Positions 37,831-49,661 are shown, counted from the first letter of the stretch. The stretch is DNA of 64,000 nt from Henckelia pumila (GCF_033568475.1 NC_133123.1:137724242-137788241), one strand, 5' to 3'. Translations and numbers: made by a program. The notes: generated by a model from the letters alone, not told the origin.

Positions 37831-38205
37831 TCAACAGTTGAATCCTGCATAGGATAGGTAAGCATTAACTTTTGAACCTTCCCTTGTGAAAGTATAATAA
37901 TTCACTGGTTGACAGTAGACGCGATGTCTTTGAACTGTACATCCGTTCGTGTAAATTGAGCTATACTTCACACAGGACTCTCCCTGATACAATTCAGTTC
38001 TCATGATTGTGTTCGTTTTGGCCATGAACACACGCCTGGTTCTGTAAGAGGGTCTAGAATTGAGCCTTGCAATTTCTTCAAAGCGGCCCCACTTCTCTCT
38101 CACATAGGTGATTCTATGTTGAATTTCATCAGAATAATTAAAAGCAATAAGCTTATCCTCAATATTCACTGTTTGCAATAGGAATAGACTAGGGATAACC
38201 CCCAC
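37831..38205 (-). other. Open frame of unknown function in the Copia C 3' region
   Basis: A 124-codon sense-strand frame without an ATG at its head lies between the pol stop and the polypurine tract. The translation has no recognised domain. It could be chance or the remains of an extra 3' reading frame of this family. Confidence 0.3.
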
Positions 38206-38299
38206 AGTGATCTACCAAACCAGTGCGATTAGGTTGTCCCATTGAACCTAGTTCTTGGGATCTCCAGTCAGCATAGGTTGGGTTTTCCTTCGCACCGAT

Positions 38300-41200
38300 T
38301 TATTCCATTGGCTTCAGTCCCATTCCTTTTGAAGATTTTTCAACTAACTCTTTGTTTAACCCTTTGGTTAACGGATCCGCTATATTATCATTTGACTTTA
38401 CATAGTCAATAGAGATAACTCCAGTTGAGAGTAGTTGTCTAATGGTGTTGTGTCTACGACGTATATGTCTAGACTTTCCATTATACATCTTGCTTTGTGC
38501 CCTTCCGATCGCAAATTGACTATCACAATGAATGCAAATAGCCGGTACAGGTTTCACCCATCCTGGAATATCTTCTAAAAATAGACGCAACCATTCAGCT
38601 TCCTCAGTACACTTATCAAGTGCAATAAACTCAGATTCCATCGTGGATCTGGCTATTACAGTTTGTTTAGAAGATTTCCAAGCTATTGCTGCACCTTCTA
38701 AAGTAAATACAAATCCACTTGTAGATTTTGAGTCTTTCATATCAAATATCCAGTTTGCATCACTGTATCCTTCAATAACAGCAGGATATCTAGTATAGTG
38801 CAGCCCATGATCACGAGTGTATCTTAAATACCTTAGCAATCTGATAATTGCTTTCCAGTGTTCAGTTCTTGGATTACTCGTGAATCTACTCAATTTGCTT
38901 ATTGCATAGGCTATGTCTGGTCATGTATAACTCATTAAGTACATTAGACTACCAATGACTCGAGCGTATTCTAGTTGGGAGATACTCTCACCCCGATTCT
39001 TCGATAGATGTTGACTTAGATTTATCGGGGTTCTAGCCAATGCAGAGTCATCCTTATTGAATTTCTCAAGTATTTTTTCCACATAATGTGATTGACTTAG
39101 AACCATCTATTCTGATGTTCTATGGATTTTAATTCCAAGGATGACATCGGCTAATCCCAAATCCTTCATGTCGAATTTTGAGTTCAGCAGTTTCTTAGTG
39201 GATTTGATCATTTTATCATTGCTTCCGATGATAAGCATGTCATCTACGTAAAGACACAAAATGACGTAGCCACTTTCAGTGTTCTTTACGTATACACATT
39301 TGTCACACTCATTGACTTTAAATCCACTTTCTAGCATGGCTTTGTCAAATTTTTCGTGCCATTGTTTTGGTGCTTGGTTTAAACCATACAAAGACTTCAC
39401 CAATTTACAAACCTTATTTTCTTGCCCAGGTGCAGAAAATCTCTCAGGTTGTTCCATGTAAATTTCTTCTTCTAAATATCCATTTAGAAAATCAGTCTTT
39501 ACATCCATTTGGTGTACTTCAAGATTCCGCGAAGCGGCAATTGCAAGTATCACTCGAATTGAAGTTATTCTCGTTACTGAAGAATAAGTGTCAAAGTAAT
39601 CAAGCCCTTCACGTTGACGGTAACCCTTGATTACCAATCTGGCTTTATACTTATCTATTGTTTCATCTGATTTTATTTTTCGTTTAATAATCCATTTATA
39701 ACCTAGTGGTTTGCTTCCCGGAGGAAGGTCCACTAGTTTCCACGTATGATTTTGCCAAATGGATTCTATTTCGGAATTTATAGCCTCTTTCCATTGAGGT
39801 CATTCAGATGAATTCACAGCTTCCTTGAAGCTTTGAGGTTCACTTTCCATCATGAAAGTGATGAAATCCGGACCAAATGATTTCTCAGTTCTAGCTCTTT
39901 TGCTACATCTAGGTTCAACCTCGTAGTTAACCTCTTGTTCTTTTTCCATTGTCTCATGTAATCTTTTGGATGAACTTGGTTCTTCCGTAGATTTGCAAGG
40001 GAACACATGTTCAAAGAACGAAACATTTCTTGATTCCATTATTGTATTCTTATGAATGGTAGGAATTTGAGATTCATACACAAGGAATCGATAGGCGCTA
40101 CTATTGTGTGCATATCCTATGAAAATGCAATCAACGGTTTTTGGTCCAATTTTTACCTTTTTCGGATTAGGTACGGCTATCTTGGCAAGACACCCCCACA
40201 CTCGCAAGTATTGGTAGGAAGGTGTTCTTCCTTTCCATAATTCATATGGACTTTTATCTTGTTTCTTCTGGGGTATCTTATTTAAAAGGTAATTAGCTGT
40301 CAGAATAGCTTCCCCCCACATGTTCTGTGATAAACCAGAACTCAGTAACAGTGCATTCATCATTTCTTTCAAAAGTGCGATTCTTTCGCTCTGCGACACC
40401 ATTTTGCTGAGGAGAATAAGGTGCAGTTCTTTCGTGTCTGATACCATGTTGAGCACAAAACTCAGCAAATGGTGATTCATACTCACCTCCACGATCGCTT
40501 CTTAGCACCTTAATTTTCTTGCTAACTTGGTTTTCAACTTCACTTTTGTAATGGACAAACTTTTCAATAGCTTCATCTTTACTTTTAAGAAGATACACAT
40601 AACAATATTTTGTGCTATCGTCAATAAAAGTAATGAAGTATTTGTTTCCACCACGTGTTTGTACTCCTTTTAAATCGCATAGATCAGAGTGTATCAAATC
40701 AAGGGGTTCACTTTTCCTTTCAACTGTTTGAAAAGATGATTTTGTTAGTTTTGCCTCAACACAAGTTTCACATTTGTGTTGTGTATCAATTTTGAATGTA
40801 GGAATATTTTTCAAGTTAATTAATCTACGAATCGTATCATAATTAACATGTCCTATTCTATCATGCCACAAATTGGAAGACTCAAGTAAGTAAGCAGAAG
40901 ATTTCATCTTATTGATCACAGGCTTAATAGCCATTACATTGAGTTTGAACAACTCATTGCTTACATAGCCTTTCCCAACAAACATTCCATTCTTAGACAA
41001 AACAACTTTATCTGACTCAAACACAATGCAAAACCCATGCTTGTTAAGCAGCGATCCAGACACCAAGTTCTTACGGATGTCTGGCACATACAACACATGG
41101 TTCAAAGTCAGCTCTTTTCCAGAGGTCATCTTCAAAATCACTTTTCCTTGTCCCTTGATTTCAGAAGTTGCAGAATTCCCCATGAACAGCATTTCCCCGT

Positions 41201-42271
41201 TCTCGGATTCCTCAAGATTTGCAAACATCTCTTTGTCAGAGCAAACATGGCGAGTGGAACCAGTGTCAATCCACCACTCCCTTGGGTTTGAACCAACCAA
41301 ATTTACTTCAGAAATGACAGCACAGAGGTTCGTGTTTGAAATCTCATGGGATATGTTCTCCACCATATTCACCTCTCGGTTTTTCTTTGGCTTCTTGCAC
41401 TCAGAGGCCTTGTGACCAATACCATCACAGTTGAAGCATTTTTCGGAGAAATTCTTCTTCGTAATGCCTCCTTTTGGTCCCATCTTAATCATTTTGTTCG
41501 AAGGATTAAAGTTCTTCTTTTTCGAGCTTTGTCCATGCTCGACAACATTTGCTTTAGCAGCAACCGGAGAAAACAGTCGTCTTTCAGAACTCTTGTTGTC
41601 TTCCTCGATACGAAGTCGAACAATGAGTTCTTCAACATTCATCTCCTTTCGCTTGTGTTTCAAGTAGTTCTTGAAATCCTTCCATGCCGGTGGTAGCTTC
41701 TCAACAATGGCCGCCACTTGGAAGGATTTGCTCAACGTCATCCCCTCAGAGTGAATCTCATGAAGAATCACTTGGATCTCTTGAACTTGGCTGATAACTG
41801 GCTTGGAATCCACCATCTTAAAATCCAGAAAGCGGCCTACAAGAAACTCTTGGCCCCCGCATCCTCGGTTTTGTACTTTCTGTCAAGGGATTCCCACAGC
41901 TCTTTGGCCGTTTTCTTTTCGCAATACACATTGTAGAGCGAATCTGCCAATCCGTTCAGTACGTAATTTCGGCATAGGAAATCAGAATGATTCCATGCCT
42001 CCAAAGCACTGACGGATTCAACATCTCCCTCACCCTCCTTGAGCTTAGGAGCATCCTCCGAGAGGAATCTGGCCAGGTTCAACGTCATCAAGTAGAAGAG
42101 CATTTTCTGCTGCCACCTCTTGAAGTCCGCACCAGTGAACTTCTCAGGCTTTTCTCCGTGACTGTTAGGAACAGGAACGACAGCACCACGTGGGGAAACA
42201 GGAGGAACGACACGATTTGGAACCGTGACAATAGGGGCAACCGGAGTAGTCTCACTTGAAGCAGAAGCCAT
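38300..42271 (-). pseudogene. Copia C gag-pol polyprotein, broken by stops and frameshifts
   Basis: The gag begins at ATG 42269-42271 (MASASSETTPVAPIV...) and is followed by a CCHC knuckle (CFNCDGIGHKASEC, about 41395-41435), protease (WWIDTGSTRHVC, near 41245-41280), GAG-pre-integrase (LWHDRIGHV), integrase with RSDRGGEY and NGVAERKNRT, reverse transcriptase with YVDD (39239-39250) and RNase H up to the stop at 38300-38302. This is Ty1/copia order, TNT1-like. Lesions: a frameshift near 41840, a one-base insertion near 40375, and stops at 39800-39802 (TGA), 39107-39109 (TAG) and 38921-38923 (TGA). The copy cannot produce active enzymes. It is a different family from Copia A. Confidence 0.93.
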
Positions 42272-42316
42272 TTCTGAAATAAATCACGTAATGGGTACTA
42301 GAATCTATTTTAAGAT

Positions 42317-42922
42317 TGTTATTCAAGATATGTAAACTCAAAATGCGAATATTACAGAAACAATATACTAAGAACGAATTAAGATCGTATAACAATTCAG
42401 TAGTATATTGAGCATGTAAATACTGTAAAGTATGAACAGAATGAGTAAGAAAACAGATAAGCAAACCGAGGCCTGTAACAAGTACAGTTTCCTTAAAATA
42501 GATTCGGCCCCTCCTGAGTGTGCTTTGAGGATTACACGGACGTCTGTCTCCTAGGATACAACGAAGAAACCTTGTAGAAACCTAGAAATTCTGTGTGTTC
42601 TGAAGGAACACTGGGTGGGTAGGCGACATCCAGGTCGCGCTCGTAACGCTTGCACACTAGTCAAGCCTTTTCTAGTGCAAATCGGGCCCTTGATTTGCAC
42701 CCCCCTGCGCAAGCGTGCGTGAGAGAGAGCCTCTTGACCAATCATTCTTACACCTTCATAAAATGTAACACCATATAAGCACACCTATGCCAAGTTATTT
42801 TTTCAATGTGGGATACTCATATTCCAATCTTAACCATCCACTTTAACAAGCCCAAAGCTTAACCAATTTTTCATTCACATAATGAAAGCCCATTTAGGCA
42901 TAAAGCCTAATCTAGTCCAACA
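42317..42922 (-). mobile_element. Copia C 5' LTR (606 bp, internally deleted)
   Basis: It starts TGTTGGACTAG on the minus strand at 42922 and ends ...AATAACA at 42317. Compared with the 3' LTR it lacks about 104, 200 and 30 bases, including the TATA box. Five-base flanks of the element are GTTTT and GCTTC, not an exact duplication but explainable by two C-to-T changes. I see no initiator tRNA-Met primer site next to it; the gag ATG is only 45 bases away. Confidence 0.88.
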
Positions 42923-44164
42923 GCTTCAATTGTGCCGATCAATATTTTGTTTTTTTTTAAAAAAATAAATTTTATGAATAATGATGCGTATATTATGTAA
43001 AATATCCTAATTAATTAATGTAATCATGCGTTGGTAGATACTGAAACAATAGCTAGGATTCTGTCATATGCAGGTTCCTGGATTTTGCGAGAAGCTTGTG
43101 GGAGTGTGCTTGCTTTCATTATATCAAGAAAATTTCCATGGCATCTTCTCATTTAATTTTATGAAACGAATATTTAATCCGATCCGATTAATGAAAAAAA
43201 TATTATTTTTATGTCAAAAATATCGATTTTTATCGTAGATGTGGATAAGGTGATTTGTCCATATGTGTGGGTATATATATATATAATTATATACATATAT
43301 ATATATATATAAAATCATACATTATTAAATTTTAGAGAAGAAAAAAATATGAAATAATTAATTAATGTACATTTAAAGAAGAAAACAGCTAGCTGGTGCT
43401 GCTCTGTCATGCATGGAGACTAAAAACGCGTTATCTCACCACTTCATGTTTCTCGTTGTTTTCTTGGGTCTTTCAGAAATCAAGGCAAACAGAAACGTCA
43501 TTAATAAACTAAAACCAATTTTAATCATATGCTCCATTGAATAATTAATCTCATTGAAAAATAATAAAGGAATACATTTTTAGATTATATATATAGGTGT
43601 TTTATTTCAAGGGTAACGGGCTTAAAGCATGCCTGAATCGGCTAGTTTCATATTTACTTTAATTTTTTTTGGGTATTATTTGACTTTATTTATATATATA
43701 TATGTATCAATGTGATTAATCGATTATCTAGGATTTTGGAAAAGCAAGTTTCAAATTACATGATAATGGGCTTTTTCCATGTGGGGTCAGGTTTCACACT
43801 TGGGAAAATGGTATGACAAAGAAAACAAGACTAATTATGTTAAAAGGTCACATGTGACGAGATTTGACAATAAGTACTTTTATAATACCAAAAAAAAACA
43901 TTAAAAAAGTTTATTTATCAAAAAAGGGTGATAAATTTAATAATATAATAACAAAATATTATGATAAATTTAATACAAAATATAATAATATAAGGATAAA
44001 TGATTTAAAAATTCCTACCAACCCTTCAAACTTTATCTTAACTCCCTAACCACAATTTTCTTTATTTCAACTACCTATTGGTCCCCATTTTTGAATTAAA
44101 TATTATTTAGCAACTAATCCTTTGTACGTGGCATTGTTAATCTATCGAACCAGTCCCGGCCATG
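42923..44164. other. Intergenic region, no gene seen
   Basis: AT-rich sequence with (AT)n runs near 43270-43310 and 43689-43705. No supported coding frame. Confidence 0.6.
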
Positions 44165-44176
44165 CAAGACTATCAG

Positions 44177-44400
44177 TTACGCAAGGTTTTCAGTCGATAT
44201 ACTCTGAATTAGGGTCCAACATGCTTCCATAAGATGAAATAAATTTAAATACCTCTTTGACCAAAATGTCGTCGGGTCATACCTGCCGAGTTTTACGAAG
44301 TGCTCCTCACACTCCAACCACGCAGTCGCAACAGATGGTTTCTGCACAAGCTCCTTCAACGACACCCAGCACAGCTTTAATTCGTTTTCTACCTTAAGGC
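44177..44400 (-). pseudogene. Unassigned open frame downstream of the viral promoter
   Basis: An ATG-less frame of about 75 codons (stop 44177-44179) lies just after the leader-like segment. It is rich in W, C and L and reads like real protein (LKELVQKPSVATAWLECEEH), not AT-driven noise. I do not recognise the family. It may be part of the first viral cistron after the leader, or part of an unrelated insertion. Confidence 0.35.
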
Positions 44401-44446
44401 GTATGGTATGTAAATTTAATTATAAAATATGAGCATGAAAGAACAA

Positions 44447-44630
44447 GAGGCTTTAAAGAAATTATTCAGACATGATATTATTACATAAATCAACTACTTT
44501 GAAGATGAGAAGACAACTTGTTTAGCTACTCATAGTAGCCTTGTTCTTGTAATACATAAAAAAAACTTAATACAATAGAGAGAGAAATATTACAACAATT
44601 TATTTGTAAGAAAACTGAAGGGAATGATCG
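44447..44630 (-). other. Leader-like segment after the viral promoter
   Basis: Downstream of the TATA box the minus strand has a CT-rich stretch and an AATAAA (44599-44604), as expected where pararetroviral RNAs start and end. About 44447-44483 is the inverse complement of sequence next to the primer site at about 49630-49668. Confidence 0.45.
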
Positions 44631-44656
44631 ATATCTTCAGCTTCCTTGAACGCTTG

Positions 44657-44823
44657 TATTTATAGCTGAGGTTCCACTCGTTTTACCGAGAAACTTCAGG
44701 AAATCTTACAGCTATCTTTTATTTCTTTATGTCATTATTGATGACATCTTTTACTAGTGGAGGAGGCAGCTGTCTTGTATTTTTTATGCCATTATTGATG
44801 ACATCTTTTACTAGTGGAGGAAT
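44657..44823 (-). promoter_or_regulatory. 35S-like viral promoter with duplicated upstream block
   Basis: The TATA box CTATAAATA lies at 44657-44665 on the minus strand. Upstream of it a block of about 57 bases occurs twice (44709-44765 and 44767-44823), each containing TCATTATTGATGACATC-like sequence with TGATGACATC, a bZIP-type half-site. The position after the last large viral ORF matches the main promoter of caulimovirids. Confidence 0.6.
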
Positions 44824-46244
44824 CACATGCCTGCCACTTTCTTTTGGCTTTATTCTCCTCACATGCCTGCTTTATTATTGTCGGGACATCTTTTGCTTTT
44901 GAAGTAGGCCCCTGTGAAAACGCATCTTTGGTGGTCCTTGTCCACCTTTGCTTGTCTCGAAAAAATCTTTTCGATCCGTTCGGGGTCTGAAGTTTTTTTC
45001 GAATTCTGGCTCCTTCTGGTTGGGACACTCTGGGCAGATGTTCTCTGACCATCTTTCGATATGAGCCATGTTACAAAATTTTCGGCGAGTCTCTTTACTC
45101 CCCGGCAGCTTGTTGTTTCATAAAAAGTTTCTCTTCTTTTCGAAGAGTTCTTCCGCAAAAGCCGTAGTTTTTCCTGTCATTGTGTTTAACATAAATGATC
45201 CGTTCACAGAATTCTGATAGAATTTGAACAAAAACTTGACCTTGTCCATCTCGGTGAGACAAACCCAAATACCTCATGCCCTTCTGGTTGAGATTTCATT
45301 TTCTTCAAAAGTGGACACTAATGATATTTCCTCAGGAATAGGGTCCTTAATGAATCTTTGATTATTCATGTCAGGTCTCCTTAGCTTGATGAAATGAAAG
45401 AGTTCGTATGATCCTTTTCCTGTTGGTTCTGGAGCTGCACTAAAGAAATATAATTCAAGCACATCTCCTCTGGACAAATGGTCGTTATTTGCCCATGTTT
45501 CTTGGACTGCTTCCTGAATCCATTTGGGTAACTGTGATATCTCCGGAAAGATTGGTGACGTTGTATAAACTGAGGCCAAGGCTCCAAATTCATACCAAAG
45601 CTTTACATCCTTAGGATTGACATTATTTTTTAGCCATACCTTGGATATATCCCTGCAACATCAACGCTGCAAGTGTTAGAGTTAATTTCACTTCTTGTAC
45701 TTAATTTCTCCCACCTCTGTTGATAAACCTGAAATGGAGAAATAATAGCTGGATTAGTATCGATCTTAGATTTGCCCTTGTCAGTGTTGGGCCTAAGATT
45801 GATCTCTTCCTCTTTTACCCCAGAGGCGGAGGGTTGACTTGATGAGGAATCCTCATCAATTGTTGCTTCATCTAGATCATCAAAAGTTGATGATAGATTA
45901 GCACTTGTTTCTTGAGTTTTAGCTTCCTCAACATCTTGTTTTCCAACCGGTGGATGTATTTCTTATTTTTGTAAAACCAATGGTTTTAGCATATCTTTTT
46001 TACGAGAAACCAATGGTTTCTCTATGGCTTTCACAATTGGCCCTTGAATAGCTTCCCATAGTTGTGTTTGAGCTTGCATACACCCTGTAATTCTATTAGA
46101 TACTTTGATCCGATCAGCTTGTTGTAACCTGCCGGCCATTTCAGCATTAATGGCTAACTGGTTGAACTCGGTTTGAAACAACCCAAGGTGTTCCCTGAGA
46201 TGCCTCTGCATTTTCATGATGGAATCCACGTCACTGCCTTCCAT
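44800..46244 (-). pseudogene. Third large viral ORF (transactivator position), broken
   Basis: It starts at an ATG at 46242-46244 that overlaps the end of the RNase H frame by 14 bases. The first part (to a TAA at 45963-45965) is helical and Gln-rich; a Glu/Asp/Ser-rich linker stays open beyond that stop to about 45640. After a frameshift a conserved-looking part follows (LPKWIQEAVQETWANNDHLS, 45274-45579) and then a basic tail with a CPEC pair near 45010-45035. By position, size and layout it corresponds to the transactivator/viroplasmin of caulimovirids, but I cannot confirm this by motif. Confidence 0.5.
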
Positions 46245-47390
46245 CTCTTGTTAAGAAATCTGCAAGAATATTTTCATGAGATTTAATAATAACAATATCA
46301 AAAATATAATTTTGACATAATGCTTGCCATCTTAATAACCTAGCTTTCTCAGGTTTAGATTCAATCTTATTTTCTAAGAAAGCTTTTACCTGGGTGTTAT
46401 CAACCTTTAGCGTGAATTTTTTAGCAAGTAAAAATAATGGCCATTTTTCGAAAGCCCTTTTAACTGCATAAAATTCCTTTTCGTTGATATGCCATCTGAT
46501 GGCATCTGATTCTGAAAAAAGACCGCTACAGTATCTGCATGGTATTTCTCCATCCGGAGAGATCTTGGTAAGGACTGCTGCCCACCAATCGTCACTAGCA
46601 TCCGTAAATAAAACCAGATCATCTTCATCTTCGGGTATAGCCATTTTTGGGAGATTCTTACATATCTCTTTTAATTGGTTTACCCCTTGAGTATGGTCTT
46701 CGGTCCATATAAACCTAGCATCCTTTTTTAACAAAGGACTGAACACCTTTCTGTACATTGCTAGGTTGTTAATGAACATCCCTGTGAAATTAACTACTCC
46801 AAGAAAACTCTGGAGTTGTTTTATGTCTTTGAGTTTATCTGGAAAATTCTTTACCTTTTCCACAATATGGGGTTGTAGAATTATTCCAGTTTCATCAATC
46901 TCAATATCAAGGAATTCAATTTTTCTTGTTGCTATGACTGTTTCTTTTCAGATAAGACCAGTCTTTCTTGTTTACAAATTTTAGAGAAAATCTCTAAGTG
47001 TTTAACGTGTTCGTCTATATTTTTTGATGCTATAAGAATATCATCAATATAAACAAACATAAAGTTGAAATAATCTTTAAAAAGGTTATCCATCTTTCTT
47101 TGAAATATCTGGGGTGCATTAGCCAATCTCATAGGCATAACTTTCCAAATATAGTGTCCTTGTGGAGTAGAGAAGGCTATGAATTTCTTACTGCCTTCTT
47201 CCATTCGAATCTGGTAAAATCCAGACTTACAATCAAATTTTGAGAACACTCTAGCATTTCGTACACAGCTAATTAGGTGTTCTCTACTCGATATGAAGTA
47301 CCCATCAAACTCCAGGATTTTATTAATACCTTTGTAGTTAATAACTAACCTAGGTTTTCCTCTTTTTTACTTCTGCTTTTAATTTCTGTA
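46231..47390 (-). pseudogene. Pararetroviral reverse transcriptase and RNase H, broken
   Basis: RT motifs RLVINYKGINK, FSKFDCKSGFYQI and the catalytic YIDD (47040-47051) are followed by the thumb (QLQSFLGVVNF) and RNase H (LFTDASDDWW, the E of NEKEFYAVKRAF, and the D of LKVDNTQ), ending LADFLTRDGRQ at a stop at 46231-46233. Frameshifts lie near 47370 and 46945. No integrase follows; instead the next ORF overlaps the end. The active-site residues are still visible, but the frame is not intact. Confidence 0.88.
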
Positions 47391-47775
47391 ATTTCTCTCG
47401 AATTTCTTCAAAGGGAATCAACTGCATCTCAATTTGATTACTGGTTAATTCCATAGGAATCGCCATTTCCCTTCTGGATACCTTATAAATCAAATTATGT
47501 CTTCTTTGTCTTAGCCCTAGGTTTCCTAAAACTCTTTCAACTTGTCCTGCCGAAAATCCTTGGTACTTCTGTAGTGTTGGATTTTCTCTCATAATCTTTT
47601 GAACCATATTATGAGATATCGTGGTTTGACTAAAGAATCCAGCCAAACTTTCATGTGTTTCATGTCGAAACACCTCCTCTTTACTCTGATTCTGATTCTG
47701 ATTCATCCTCAGAAACTTCTTGACAAAATAATATCTCTTCTTCGTATATGCTTTCATCTGAGGGGATATCCTCAA
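47350..47775 (-). pseudogene. Unassigned viral segment between coat protein and RT
   Basis: A 141-codon frame follows the acidic stretch after the zinc knuckle. It includes GFSAGQVERVLGNLGLRQRR and IPMELTSNQIEMQLIPFEEI. In this family the aspartic protease normally occupies this place, yet no D-T/S-G is visible and the segment runs almost directly into RT, so protease and the RT N-terminus may have been deleted. A movement-protein remnant is another possibility I cannot exclude. Confidence 0.4.
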
Positions 47776-47799
47776 ATTGATATACTTAGACTAGATCTT

Positions 47800-49080
47800 G
47801 AAAGAAAACCGCATCATCCATATCTGGTGTTGCTTCAAAGAGTTTGACTCCTTTTTTCTCGTTTTCTGGACAATTTGTAGATATATGTCCTTTTGCTCCA
47901 CATGTCTAGCAGTTGCAATTCTTAAAACTTTCACTTGCCCTTGTATGAGTTCTTCTGAAAGTTCTTCTTGATGGTGTTCTTCCCCTGCTTTGTGATGAGC
48001 CTGTTGATGGGGACGTTCTTGTAGGTCCACTTCTTCTACCTGATCTATAGGATCTGTTTTTTGTTTGGACCAAAATGTTCTTGGTTTTCAAGAATTCTTC
48101 ATTCTTTTATTATAGGGATTATTTCTGAATTTTTTCCTTTTAAATCCCTGTGTTATGTTTCCAATGATCGTTGGAAGATAATTTTCTCTACAACACAAAG
48201 GTGTACGCTTATCTATATTCCTTATTTTCTTGTAGTTCTTTTGTAATGCTGCCATATGGCACCATTCTGCCAATTTTCCTTTCAAAAAGGACGCGCGTCT
48301 TGCCAATGTATCAAGATTACCTGGAACGTATTCTTTAATCAGCATTTCTCTCCAGGGACTTGGCATTTTTGCAAAAAATAGCTGAATAGCTACATTTTAC
48401 TCGACTTGCGAATTCCATCTGTATTTAGTGAATAACATAATGTATTCATCAACTAAACAGATATCATGTAACTCGAGGCTATACAGAGCTTGAGTATATC
48501 TTCTCTTTTTCTCTGTATCTTGATTATTGAAATAGTCTACCCCTATGAATTGTGCTTTAAATAGGGTGGCCATTCTTTCTCCAATCTCACTGAGGGATTC
48601 TCCTGCTAAGATTGATTCCTTCGTATCTGACATAGTCATCTCCCATGCGATCTTGACAGATCCCATTAGACTCATTTCTAAAAGTTTAATGAATACTTCT
48701 TTATTGAGATCTAATGTCCCTGCTGCAATTCTCATAACTGACGTCCAATCATCTATAAAATCTTCTCTGTTTTTAAAGTCCAAAACATCAAGGTTTAACA
48801 TAACCCCATAAGGATGTATCGGGTCTAAAATAGTTTTTCCATAAGGAGTTTGATGTAGTGGTATTTTACTCCTTCTTGATCTGGTTTCTGCTGGATGTGA
48901 ATTTTCTCCCACATGGAACTCACTATGTGGTTCTTCTGTTTTTACCACATATCTTGGGGGATTTCCCATGGGTTGTTCACCCTCATAGAAATTCATTTTT
49001 AGATCTACAACTTTGAGATTTGCAAAAGAATCCGCAAGATCTTGTAAATCCTCGAGATTTAATCTTTCTAAAGTAGTCAT
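47800..49080 (-). pseudogene. Pararetroviral coat-protein-like ORF, broken
   Basis: The start ATG (49078-49080) shares its A with the stop of the previous ORF (TGATG). The first 227 codons are open, then a TAA at 48397-48399. The frame continues with a block typical of caulimovirid coat proteins (MPSPWREMLIKEY, DTLARRASFLKGKLAEWC). A frameshift near 48090 is followed by an Arg/Ser-rich basic part and a CCHC knuckle (47880-47925) interrupted by TAG at 47906-47908. The knuckle binds pregenomic RNA in the family. Confidence 0.7.
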
Positions 49081-49451
49081 CAGATAGTGTTTTTCTCTGA
49101 TACTGCTTTTATAAGATTAATCATCATTTCATCATTAGTTAAAGATTTTTGAACCATTTTGGTTTTACCTTTCTGATGTAACAAAGGTTCGGTACCAAAC
49201 GAAAGTGGTAACCTTCCTCCTGTATTTCCTTTTCTAGAACCAGAAGTATGTTCTAGGTTTAGGATTTTATTTTGAAGATCCTTTAGAGTTTCAAGAATTT
49301 CTTCTTGTTTCTTAAGGATTTTTTCAATTTGCCGAGGTATTTCATGCAACTGATTGCTGTAATATTGTACCGTCTTTTGAATTTTTCTAAGATCTCCGGA
49401 GAGTCTAGAGGAATCTGGGGTAATCTCTAAAAATTTAGAGTTAGAAATCAT
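49080..49451 (-). CDS. Small coiled-coil ORF, virion-associated-protein position
   Basis: This is an intact 123-codon frame. Residues about 20-70 form heptad-rich helix (IQKTVQYYSNQLHEIPRQIE then KILKKQEEILETLKDLQNKI), and the C-terminus is basic. Caulimoviruses and badnaviruses have a small coiled-coil, virion-associated protein encoded just upstream of the coat protein or polyprotein. The overlap TGATG with the next ORF suits termination-reinitiation. Function is inferred from position and coiled coil only. Confidence 0.55.
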   Translation of the reverse strand: MISNSKFLEITPDSSRLSGDLRKIQKTVQYYSNQLHEIPRQIEKILKKQEEILETLKDLQNKILNLEHTSGSRKGNTGGRLPLSFGTEPLLHQKGKTKMVQKSLTNDEMMINLIKAVSEKNTI

Positions 49452-49584
49452 TTTTCTTTATCTCTTCAAATTTGAAAGCATTAGTTGCAACCTGTTGTAA
49501 GTAATCTATTGTTAATAGATTAACTTGTTTATAGGATTTCGTATGAATAAAATCCTCTTGATTCAAACCTTCGTTTGAAGTCAT
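49441..49584 (-). CDS. 47-residue ORF directly after the primer site
   Basis: ATG at 49582-49584, stop TAA at 49441-49443, overlapping the next ORF start by 11 bases. It is the first ORF after the primer-binding site and is in the right orientation. No domain is recognised. Its overlap with the coiled-coil ORF supports it as a real viral cistron. Confidence 0.45.
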   Translation of the reverse strand: MTSNEGLNQEDFIHTKSYKQVNLLTIDYLQQVATNAFKFEEIKKNDF

Positions 49585-49661
49585 CTTTTTGTAAAATCTT
49601 TTCCTCAACAAAGAAAAATATGAATTAACGAATAATATTATGTCTGAATAATTAACCTAAA

